Shown: piece by piece, positions 14,457 to 21,460 of the stretch
Position numbering within the stretch: the first letter of the stretch is position 1
How the letters are laid out: each line of letters opens with the position of its first letter
From: Flavobacteriales bacterium UBA3364
GTDB lineage: Bacteria; Bacteroidota; Bacteroidia; Flavobacteriales_F; PHOS-HE28
Assembly (NCBI GenBank): GCA_002360495.1
Contig: DEQO01000063.1
Coordinates: 1 to 22,518, forward strand
Length of the DNA stretch: 22,518 bases
Direction of reading: 5' to 3'
The notes under the pieces: model-generated
What the model was told of the DNA's origin: nothing
The model's database searches: none
The model's input: the letters and a program-made list of their open reading frames with translations, nothing else
Program-made: the position numbers and the translations under genes

Positions 14457-15737
14457 ATGGCCGAGATCGTACGCATGCCGAAACTGAGCGACACCATGAC
14501 CGAAGGAGTGGTGGCCGCATGGCATAAAAAGGTGGGTGACAAGGTCAAGAGCGGCGAGGTAATCGCCGAGATCGAGACCGACAAAGCAACCATGGAGTTC
14601 GAGAGCTTCACGGACGGTGTGCTCTTGCACATCGGGGTGGAGAAGGGCAAGACCGCTGCCGTGGATAGTGTGCTTGCGGTGCTCGGGAAGGAAGGGGAGG
14701 ACATCACTTCGTTGCTTGCGGGTGCGGCTTCGGCGGCTCCGAAAGCCGAGGCTGTTGCCAGTGCTCCGAAAGCGGAAGTCGAGCCCAAGGGACAGGTGCA
14801 GGCGCAAGAGATGCCCAAGGCAGTTGCCCCTGCTCCTCCTGCCCCTGCTCCTGTTCCATCACCAAAGCCAGCACCTGCAACGAACGGCCGCACGAAGGCC
14901 AGCCCGCTCGCCAAGAACCTCGCGGAAGAGAAGGGCATCGATATCGCCCGAGTGCATGGCACCGGTCCCGAAGGGCGCGTGACGAAACAGGACGTGGAGA
15001 ATTTCACCGGTGGTGGCGCTTTGTACAGTGTACCGCAAGTGGAGCAGTTCGAGGAAGTGCCGGTGAGCCAGATGCGCAAGACCATCGCGAAACGCCTCAG
15101 CGAAAGCCTGTTCAGCGCGCCGCATTTCTACCTCACGCTGGAGATCGATATGGACCGCGCCATGAGCGTGCGCGAAGCGATCAACAAGAGCATCGCTCCG
15201 GAGAAGATCTCCTTCAACGACATGGTGATCAAGGCCGTGGCGCATGCTCTGAAGAAGCATCCGAAAGTGAACAGCTCCTGGCTCGGTGACCGGATCCGCT
15301 ACAACCAGCACGTACACATCGGCGTGGCCGTTGCGGTGGAGGAAGGCCTGCTTGTTCCCGTCGTTCGTTTCGCCGACGGCAAAACACTCCGCACCATCGG
15401 TGCGGAGGTACGTGACTTCGCCAAGAAGGCCAAGGAGAAGAAGTTGCAACCCGCCGATTGGGAAGGCAACACCTTCACCATCTCCAACCTCGGCATGTTC
15501 GGTATCGAGGAGTTCACCGCCATCATCAACCCGCCCGATGCCTGCATTCTGGCGATCGGCGGCATCATGGAAAAGCCCGTGGTGAAGAACGGCACCATCG
15601 TGGTGGGCAATACCATGAAGGTGACCTTGAGCTGTGACCACCGCGTGGTGGATGGCGCCACCGGAGCGGCGTTCCTCAATACCTTCAAGGGGATGATGGA
15701 GGAACCGGCGTTGATGCTGGGGGTGGGGGCGATCTGA
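14457..15737 (+). CDS. pdhC: Dihydrolipoamide acetyltransferase, E2 of pyruvate dehydrogenase
   Basis: This E2 core subunit takes the acetyl group from E1 on a lipoyl-lysine and transfers it to CoA. The 426-residue product has one N-terminal lipoyl domain (MPKLSDTMTEG, lipoylated Lys43 in ETDKATMEFE). An Ala/Pro/Lys-rich linker covers about residues 90-145. A peripheral subunit-binding domain follows (SPLAKNLAEEKGID, then VHGTGPEGRVTKQDVENF). The C-terminal catalytic domain begins near VSQMRKTIAKRLSES and ends with the active-site motif DHRVVDG (His395, Asp399). The family can also serve 2-oxoglutarate or branched-chain complexes, but adjacency to pdhA supports pyruvate. The ATG at 14457 gives the standard MAEIVRMPKL start; upstream in-frame codons overlap the lipoprotein gene. 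Confidence 0.95.
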   Translation: MAEIVRMPKLSDTMTEGVVAAWHKKVGDKVKSGEVIAEIETDKATMEFESFTDGVLLHIGVEKGKTAAVDSVLAVLGKEGEDITSLLAGAASAAPKAEAVASAPKAEVEPKGQVQAQEMPKAVAPAPPAPAPVPSPKPAPATNGRTKASPLAKNLAEEKGIDIARVHGTGPEGRVTKQDVENFTGGGALYSVPQVEQFEEVPVSQMRKTIAKRLSESLFSAPHFYLTLEIDMDRAMSVREAINKSIAPEKISFNDMVIKAVAHALKKHPKVNSSWLGDRIRYNQHVHIGVAVAVEEGLLVPVVRFADGKTLRTIGAEVRDFAKKAKEKKLQPADWEGNTFTISNLGMFGIEEFTAIINPPDACILAIGGIMEKPVVKNGTIVVGNTMKVTLSCDHRVVDGATGAAFLNTFKGMMEEPALMLGVGAI

Positions 15738-15743
15738 TCGCTC

Positions 15744-16169
15744 ATGCGATCCGCGATCCTCGTTCTCGGCCAGTTCGGTTCCATCGCCGTCCTCCTGTTC
15801 GGCGGTGGCTGGCAATTGCCATGGTGGGGCTGGGGCTTGTTCATGCTCGGACTGCTTGTATTCGCATGGGCGGTCGTTTCGCTTGGCGTCAACAACTTCA
15901 CCATCCTTCCGGGGCCGCGCAACGGCAATTCGCTGTCACATCGCGGCATCTACCGGTACCTACGGCATCCGATGTATACGGCCGTTCTGCTGTGCGGTAT
16001 TGCCGTGGCTTTTGGTGTGCCTTCCCTTCCGCGGTGGATCGCCATGGGGGTTTGTTCGGTCATCCTCGTGCTGAAGGTGGGGTATGAAGAACGGTTGCTG
16101 ACACGGAAGCATCCGTCCTATCCGGAACGGATGGCGGGTGTGGCCCGTTTGTTCCCGGGGATCTGGTAG
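15744..16169 (+). CDS. Isoprenylcysteine carboxyl methyltransferase family (PEMT/ICMT-like) membrane protein
   Basis: This 141-residue integral membrane protein belongs to the phospholipid/isoprenylcysteine methyltransferase superfamily, which uses S-adenosylmethionine inside the membrane. About four hydrophobic segments are seen (near 5-20, 28-47, 78-92 and 96-112). The signature is GIYRYLRHPMYTAVLLCG (68-85; Arg74, His75, Pro76) followed by YEERLLTRKHPSYPERM and the terminal FPGIW. In characterised relatives the RHP and EE residues contact the cofactor. Bacteria lack the prenylated CAAX proteins of eukaryotes, so the substrate is unknown; a small lipid or isoprenoid acid is possible. The gene starts 6 bp after pdhC and is likely in the same transcript. 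Its stop touches a possible GTG start of the next gene. Confidence 0.88.
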   Translation: MRSAILVLGQFGSIAVLLFGGGWQLPWWGWGLFMLGLLVFAWAVVSLGVNNFTILPGPRNGNSLSHRGIYRYLRHPMYTAVLLCGIAVAFGVPSLPRWIAMGVCSVILVLKVGYEERLLTRKHPSYPERMAGVARLFPGIW

Positions 16170-16207
16170 TGGACGGCCCGGTTAGCTTTGGTCGATCGAT
16201 CTCCCTG

Positions 16208-16951
16208 ATGAGCGGCCTCCTCCACAGGTTCCTTCCCGTCCCTTGGCGAAATGCGCTGCGCAACCGCGCATTGCATGGGGATACGGTCCATTGCCCCATC
16301 TGCGGGAAGGGCGCCATCGCTTACCTGCCGTCCGGTTCGCCACCGCGACCCCATGTGCTTTGCCCTTTCTGCGGATCTCGCGAGCGGGCGCGCATGGCCT
16401 GGCTTTTCCTCAAGGAACGTGGAGCGTTGCGATCCGGTTTGCGCATCCTGCATGTTGCGCCGGAGAGTTGTTTACGGGACAAGTTGCGGTCGCTTCCGCA
16501 GGTCGAGTATATCGCCGGTGACAAGCACGAGCCGGGCTACGCGTATCCACCGGGCACCATGGACCTCGATGTCACCGAACTGCCTTTTCCGGATGGCCGC
16601 TTCGACCTCATCCTTTGTTCGCACGTGTTGGAGCATGTGCCGGATGATCGTACCGCGATGCGTGAGTTGTACCGTGTGCTCGCGCCAGGAGGGCTCGGCA
16701 TCCTGATGGTGCCGATCGCCCTCGGGAATGCAGTAACCGAAGAGGATCCCGGCATCACCGATCCACAGGAACGGTTGCGTCGCTATGGGCAGTTCGATCA
16801 TGTGCGCCTTTATGGTCGTGATTACGTTGACCGGCTTGCGCACGCTGGCTTCATAGTGACCGAAGATGCCATGACCGAACGTCTGTCGCCGGAGGATGTA
16901 TTCCGCTTCGGCCTGTTGCGTAGCGAAGTGGTACACGCGGTAACGAAGTAG
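16208..16951 (+). CDS. Class I SAM-dependent methyltransferase with N-terminal zinc ribbon
   Basis: This 247-residue protein joins a four-cysteine zinc-ribbon-like module (CPICG at 29-33 and CPFCG at 52-56) to a class I methyltransferase domain. The domain has an unusual glycine-poor motif I (ILHVAPESCLRDKL, near 80-93), an acidic cofactor strand (EYIAGDKHEP), then DVTELPFPDGRFDLILCSHVLEHV and LYRVLAPGGLGILMVPI. I recall similar zinc-ribbon methyltransferases from other Bacteroidota, often near glycan genes, but no substrate is known to me. A GTG at 16169 overlaps the previous stop (TAGTG) and would add 13 residues. The ATG at 16208 puts the start just before the amphipathic helix HRFLPVPWRNALRNR and is preferred. 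Its stop is 3 bp from that of the convergent membrane-protein gene. Confidence 0.85.
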   Translation: MSGLLHRFLPVPWRNALRNRALHGDTVHCPICGKGAIAYLPSGSPPRPHVLCPFCGSRERARMAWLFLKERGALRSGLRILHVAPESCLRDKLRSLPQVEYIAGDKHEPGYAYPPGTMDLDVTELPFPDGRFDLILCSHVLEHVPDDRTAMRELYRVLAPGGLGILMVPIALGNAVTEEDPGITDPQERLRRYGQFDHVRLYGRDYVDRLAHAGFIVTEDAMTERLSPEDVFRFGLLRSEVVHAVTK

Positions 16952-16954
16952 CGT

Positions 16955-18382
16955 TCAGCGCAGCAGGGTGAAGGGCCCTTCGGGCAAATGGAAGTAGCGC
17001 CCGTTCCGCTGTTCCGGCCAGCGATACCCACGCGCCTCCAAGTCCCTGGCCCATCGTCCGGCAAAGCCCTCGACATCATCATCCGCAGTAGCAGGCACCA
17101 GTACCACGGGCGGATCGGAACCCTCAGCAGCCGAGATCAGGAGCGCTTGCAGGGGATCGAGACCCTGTAGGACCTGGCCCTTGTCACACGGCTGGAATGC
17201 GGGTACGTCCAATACCATCCCGCGATGGATGTTCCGGGCGTGGGCTGCAGCGATACGATCCTTCATCCATGAAACGCGTTCAGCATATGCTTCGGAGATC
17301 TGCAAAGGCTGCACAATGCGGAAGATGAAGCACCCGCAAAGGACAACGAGTACAGGTCCAGTGTGCCATTCCCGGACCATTACCCGACGCCAAAGGACCA
17401 CCACGATCCATACTGGGACCGGGTAGTCCAAGATCTCGCGGTAGACCATATGGGTCCCATCGGGAAAATACAGGCCCAGGACGATATAGAGCACCAGTAA
17501 GCCGGACAGGAACACGGCCAGGCCGTGGGTATCCCTCCTGAAGATGAGTATCGCTGCGGTCAACAGGGCGATCGCAAGCGTATCCGGGTAGGCTGTTGCA
17601 CCGTGGATGGCCATGGCCAACAAACGGCCCGGAAGGAACAACCAGGTCACGCCGACCTGTTGGAGCCGCATGAACACCGCGGAGAAGGCATCGCTCTCGT
17701 ACGCGGAGAGGGATCCCAACCGAATGCAGAGGTGCAAGGCGAGCAATGCCAGCAGCCAGCCCATCGCCCGGCGATCCGTCCATATCCGTTCCAGGACAAG
17801 GACCATCAGCATCACGACCAACCCCATGAAATGGGAGGATATCACGAGGATGAAGAGTATCGAGAGCAGCAACAGGCGTGATAGCCCGATGATGCGTTGT
17901 GAATGGAACGTGGCCACGAAGACCACCACCAACATCGCCCCGAAATAGAACTCGAACACGGGACAGAAGAGCGCATGTGCGAGTCCCACGAAATGGACCG
18001 ACACGGCGGCGATACCGGCATTCGTATCACGCAACGTACGCGTTACGAAAAGGAAAGCGCCAAGAAGGGTTGCGCTTGATGCCAGTGACCAGAGTAGCAG
18101 GATCGCCTTCAGGGGAAGTCCCAGCCACCATCCCAATACGGCCGGCCACTGGATCAGGACGATGACCCAACGACCGCTGACGATGTGGAATTTCCCGTCG
18201 CCCAGCACACGCACCAGGAAGAAGGAGGAATCACCATGCAGGCGTTCGAACGCGAAGTACACCGCGAACCAGGCCATGTAGGTGATGACCAGCCAGGGGA
18301 ACAAGCGACCGAAGAGCCCCCAAGCACCATTGGATGCGCTGTCCGCACGGTCGGCGGCGATCTTCAGGGGCGATCCCGGCAT
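16955..18382 (-). CDS. Polytopic membrane protein of unknown function, possibly GT-C-like
   Basis: I do not recognise a named family. The 475-residue product has about ten or more strongly hydrophobic segments in residues 25-365 and then a soluble C-terminal part of about 110 residues (SEAYAERVSWMKDRIAAAHAR onward) with alternating hydrophobic strands (GMVLDVPAF, PPVVLVPA). After the first membrane segment comes ERLHGDSSFFLVRVL and then GKFHIVSGRWVIVLIQWP. An acidic residue pair in the first external loop before an aromatic stretch is the layout of lipid-linked sugar (GT-C) transferases such as PMT and ArnT. The loop FPDGTHMVYREILDYPVPVW is another possible functional site. The ATG at 18382 is chosen; an upstream in-frame TTG at 18406 is less likely. 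It is divergent from recG across only 41 bp. Confidence 0.75.
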   Translation of the reverse strand: MPGSPLKIAADRADSASNGAWGLFGRLFPWLVITYMAWFAVYFAFERLHGDSSFFLVRVLGDGKFHIVSGRWVIVLIQWPAVLGWWLGLPLKAILLLWSLASSATLLGAFLFVTRTLRDTNAGIAAVSVHFVGLAHALFCPVFEFYFGAMLVVVFVATFHSQRIIGLSRLLLLSILFILVISSHFMGLVVMLMVLVLERIWTDRRAMGWLLALLALHLCIRLGSLSAYESDAFSAVFMRLQQVGVTWLFLPGRLLAMAIHGATAYPDTLAIALLTAAILIFRRDTHGLAVFLSGLLVLYIVLGLYFPDGTHMVYREILDYPVPVWIVVVLWRRVMVREWHTGPVLVVLCGCFIFRIVQPLQISEAYAERVSWMKDRIAAAHARNIHRGMVLDVPAFQPCDKGQVLQGLDPLQALLISAAEGSDPPVVLVPATADDDVEGFAGRWARDLEARGYRWPEQRNGRYFHLPEGPFTLLR

Positions 18383-18423
18383 GCCGTGCAAAGTAGCGAT
18401 GGCCAACTTGGTAATTTCCCGCC

Positions 18424-20541
18424 GTGCAAGAGGTGCTGGACACGCCGATCGAATTCCTGAAGGGCGTTGGCCCGCAGCGGGCCGAATTGTTGCGTAGCGA
18501 GTTGAACATCGCCACGTTCGGCGACCTCTTGCAGCATTTCCCCTTTCGCTACGTGGACCGCAGCCGCTTCCACTCGGTGAAGGAGCTCAATGAGGAAATG
18601 CCCCAGGCCCAGCTGCGCGGTACGCTGGGAGCCTTGCGCACCGTTGGTGAGAAACAGGGAAGACGACTTGTGGCCACGCTCACCGATGCCACGGGATCCG
18701 TCGAACTCGTCTGGTTCAAGGGTGTGCGTTGGTTGCAGGCCTCCTTGAAACCCGGCCAGGAGTACATCCTGTTCGGCAAGCCGAACGCGTTCAACGGTCG
18801 CATCAATTTCCCGCACCCTGAGCTGGAACTCGCCGCTTCGTGGGAACAAGGCTTGAACGCCACGTTGCAACCCGTGTACAACACCACGCAGAAGCTGACA
18901 GCGAAAGGTCTTGGCAGTCCGGCGATATGGAAATTGCAGAAGACGCTCGTGGCACAATTGACCGGCCAGTTGTCGGAGACCTTGAGCCCCGACCTTGTGG
19001 ACTGGTTGGCTGGCGTCTCCCGTGAAGAGGCCTACCGGCAAGTGCATGCGCCACAGGACCAGGCCCGGTTGGATTCCGCCGTGCGACGCTTGAAGTTCGA
19101 GGAGCTCTTCTTCATCCAACTCCAGTTGTTGGAACAGAAGCGGCTCCTGCAGGAACAGGTCCGTGGGAACGTCTTCGCACAGGTCGGCCAGTACTTCAAT
19201 TCGTTCTACAAGGACCATCTGCCCTTCGAGTTGACCGGTGCACAGAAACGCGTGGTCAAGGAGATCCGCAAGGACATGGGGAGCGGCCGCCAGATGAACC
19301 GGCTGGTGCAGGGCGATGTGGGCAGCGGCAAGACCCTGGTCGGGCTGCTGAGCATGTTGATCGCCTTGGACAATGGATTCCAAAGCGCTTTGATGGCCCC
19401 GACGGAGATCCTTGCCCAACAGCATTTCGCCACGCTATCCCGGTTCCTCGAGGGGATGCCCATCGTGGTGCGATCGCTCACGGGAAGTACCAAGGCCGCC
19501 GAACGCAAGAGCATCCTCACCGCCTTGCGCCTCGGCGAGGTCCATCTGGTGGTAGGTACGCATGCGCTGTTGGAGGACCGTGTGGTCTTCCAGCGATTGG
19601 GGCTTGTGGTGATCGATGAACAACACCGCTTCGGTGTGGCACAGCGCGCACGCCTCTGGAAGAAGAGCGAAGTGGCGCCGCACGTGCTGGTGATGACGGC
19701 AACACCCATTCCGCGCACCCTGGCCATGACGCTCTATGGTGATCTGGACACCAGCGTGATCGATGAGCTGCCACCCGGACGTAGACCGATCCGCACCGTC
19801 CATCGGTCGGACCATGCCCGCAACGCGGTATTCGGATTCCTGGAAGAGGAGATCGCCAAAGGCCGGCAGGTCTACGTGGTCTACCCGTTGATCGAGGAAG
19901 GCGATCCGGCGAAAATGCAGGGACTGGAACTCAAGGACCTCACCGATGGTTTCGAGAGCCTATCACGCCGGTTCCCGCTGCCGAAGTACGCGCTGAGCAT
20001 GGTCCATGGCCGCATGGACCAGGCCACGAAGGACTACGAGATGGCCCGGTTCAAGAAGGGCGAGACCAATATCCTCGTGGCCACCACGGTGATCGAGGTG
20101 GGTGTGGATGTGCCCAACGCGAGCGTGATGGTGATCGAGAACTCCGAGCGGTTCGGACTTTCCCAATTGCACCAGTTGCGTGGCCGTGTGGGCCGCGGGG
20201 CGGAGCAGAGCTTCTGCATCCTGATGACCGGGGACAAGCTCGGCAACGATGCCCGGGCGCGGATCGAGACCATGGTGCGCACGAACGACGGGTTCGAGAT
20301 CGCCGAGGTGGATCTTCGCTTGCGTGGTCCAGGTGATCTGATGGGGACCCAGCAGAGCGGCCTGCCGGAACTGCACATCGCCGACCTGGTCGCCGATGCC
20401 GCATTGCTCCAACAAGCCAGGCAGGTGGCCATCCGATCGTTGGACCAGGATCCCGGACTGCGCGATCCCCGGCATGCGCCTATTGCCAGGGCGCTTGCGG
20501 AACGCACCAGGGGGAAACCCGTCTGGGGTAGGATCAGCTAG
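18424..20541 (+). CDS. recG: ATP-dependent DNA helicase RecG
   Basis: RecG is a superfamily 2 double-stranded DNA translocase that remodels stalled replication forks and Holliday junctions. The 705-residue product has the N-terminal wedge domain with its OB-fold (RGTLGALRTVGEKQGRRLVATLTDATGSVELVWFKG, in two blocks). The helicase core has Walker A GDVGSGKT (297-304, Lys303), the DEQH box (398-401), TATPIPRTLAMT, and motifs V-VI in VATTVIEVGVDVPNASVM and QLRGRVGRG. The final IARALAERTRGKPVW region is the usual C-terminus. The GTG at 18424 gives MQEVLDTPIEFLKGVGPQRAELL, matching the family start; no ATG fits upstream. A TAATTTCC at 18411-18418 is a poor -7 match. Its TAG stop overlaps the convergent YhhN-family gene stop in a shared CTAG. 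Confidence 0.97.
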   Translation: MQEVLDTPIEFLKGVGPQRAELLRSELNIATFGDLLQHFPFRYVDRSRFHSVKELNEEMPQAQLRGTLGALRTVGEKQGRRLVATLTDATGSVELVWFKGVRWLQASLKPGQEYILFGKPNAFNGRINFPHPELELAASWEQGLNATLQPVYNTTQKLTAKGLGSPAIWKLQKTLVAQLTGQLSETLSPDLVDWLAGVSREEAYRQVHAPQDQARLDSAVRRLKFEELFFIQLQLLEQKRLLQEQVRGNVFAQVGQYFNSFYKDHLPFELTGAQKRVVKEIRKDMGSGRQMNRLVQGDVGSGKTLVGLLSMLIALDNGFQSALMAPTEILAQQHFATLSRFLEGMPIVVRSLTGSTKAAERKSILTALRLGEVHLVVGTHALLEDRVVFQRLGLVVIDEQHRFGVAQRARLWKKSEVAPHVLVMTATPIPRTLAMTLYGDLDTSVIDELPPGRRPIRTVHRSDHARNAVFGFLEEEIAKGRQVYVVYPLIEEGDPAKMQGLELKDLTDGFESLSRRFPLPKYALSMVHGRMDQATKDYEMARFKKGETNILVATTVIEVGVDVPNASVMVIENSERFGLSQLHQLRGRVGRGAEQSFCILMTGDKLGNDARARIETMVRTNDGFEIAEVDLRLRGPGDLMGTQQSGLPELHIADLVADAALLQQARQVAIRSLDQDPGLRDPRHAPIARALAERTRGKPVWGRIS

Positions 20542-21269
20542 GTGCTGAGCGCGGCTTTCCGGCATATCTCGTCGGGGTCCAGCACATGCATCAACGCACC
20601 GGAAGCAATGAGCACCTGTGCGATCGCGTACGTGAAGATCACGGACCATCGGGCATGGTCCATCGGGTCCAGGAAGCGGTTCGTTGCGAGAAGGGCATCG
20701 GAGAGCACGAAGCAAAAGGCGCCGGCCATGGTGAACAGGAAACTGCGCAGGAAGGTCCTGCCAAGCCTGAAGGAAGCCGTGACACCCATCACCGTGATCG
20801 CAATGACGTAGATGGTCACCGGTATGGTGATGGTCTCATCCACCGCCGGTAGCAACCTGCTGCCGAAGAAATAACCGAACGCGATGAGGGATACTGAGAT
20901 CATTGCGGAGATCAATGCCCCGCGAGCCTGTCCCGTTTCCATGATGTTGTGCAGGAACGCCATGGCGTAGCACAGCTGTGCGATCAAAAAGGCGCTCAGG
21001 CCGATCAGGAAATTGAACTCGTCGCGATGCTGCAACATCAACGCCACATCACCGATCAAGGAAAAGAGCAGTCCGGCCTGGATCAACAGCGTGAAGCGGT
21101 CACCCACTCGGCGGCTGTTGTAGAAGAACCAGCTCGACAACACCACCATCATCAGCGGTTTGCAGATGTAGATAAGCCCATGGATCCCACGAACTTCCCC
21201 GACCATCGTGCCAAGGGTCACCAGTCCGTACAAGGACAGGTTGAGCGGTGTGCTTTTTCGAACATCCAT
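20538..21269 (-). CDS. YhhN family membrane protein, lysoplasmalogenase-like
   Basis: The YhhN/TMEM86 family includes vertebrate lysoplasmalogenase, which cleaves the vinyl-ether bond of lysoplasmalogens; bacterial members are mostly untested. The 243-residue product has about eight hydrophobic segments. Family-like features are YICKPLMMVVLSSWFF near residue 35, LLFSLIGDVALMLQ with an Asp inside the membrane, FLIGLSAFLIAQLCYAMAF, and AGAFCFVLSDALLATNRF with a second intramembrane Asp followed by Asn. These conserved polar residues are the likely active site. The ATG at 21269 is chosen; the open frame continues to 21383, but that part is Arg-rich and lies in the control region shared with pheT. 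A one-mismatch -7 element precedes it. It is convergent with recG. Confidence 0.85.
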   Translation of the reverse strand: MDVRKSTPLNLSLYGLVTLGTMVGEVRGIHGLIYICKPLMMVVLSSWFFYNSRRVGDRFTLLIQAGLLFSLIGDVALMLQHRDEFNFLIGLSAFLIAQLCYAMAFLHNIMETGQARGALISAMISVSLIAFGYFFGSRLLPAVDETITIPVTIYVIAITVMGVTASFRLGRTFLRSFLFTMAGAFCFVLSDALLATNRFLDPMDHARWSVIFTYAIAQVLIASGALMHVLDPDEICRKAALST

Positions 21270-21286
21270 GGCGTCAGCAAGGAGCG

Positions 21287-21294
21287 CCAATTTA
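21287..21294 (-). promoter_or_regulatory. Possible -7 element of the YhhN-family gene
   Basis: The minus strand reads TAAATTGG, one mismatch from TAnnTTTG, ending 17 bp before the ATG at 21269. This spacing is close to that seen for cdd and pdhA. Low confidence. Confidence 0.3.
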
Positions 21295-21401
21295 GGCACG
21301 TTGCGAACGCGGCCGGGGGGCGGCGTTGCTCTTCGGCGTATCGCTGCATCCGATCGGCGGAGCCCTGCTTCCCGTCGATGCATCCTGATGCGGTCCCGTG
21401 G

Positions 21402-21409
21402 TATCTTCG
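21402..21409 (+). promoter_or_regulatory. Possible pheT -7 element
   Basis: TATCTTCG has one mismatch from TAnnTTTG and is followed by CCGACC, much like the bases after the porV element. It would give a leader of roughly 45 bases. Within that leader CCTTCG-C-CGAAGG (21434-21446) is a short palindrome. I see nothing else in 21295-21401, which is G+C-rich without clear structure. Confidence 0.35.
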
Positions 21410-21460
21410 CCGACCTTCATTCAGCCCTTATCACCTTCGCCGAAGGCCTCGGCACCCACG

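Noticed and set aside
14617..14982. Pro/Ala/Arg-rich plus-strand frame inside pdhC
   Set aside because: Out-of-frame reading of the low-complexity Ala/Pro linker of E2; the true frame shows the linker clearly.
16973..16984. Perfect palindrome GAAGGGCCCTTC near the methyltransferase/membrane-protein junction
   Set aside because: It has no loop and no T-run, and it lies in the coding end of the leftward gene (EGPFTLLR), so it is not a credible terminator.
18401..18423. TAATTTCC (recG side) and TACTTTGC (membrane-protein side) as -7 elements
   Set aside because: Each has two mismatches to TAnnTTTG in a gap of only 41 bp; promoters must exist nearby, but these cannot be supported as individual sites.
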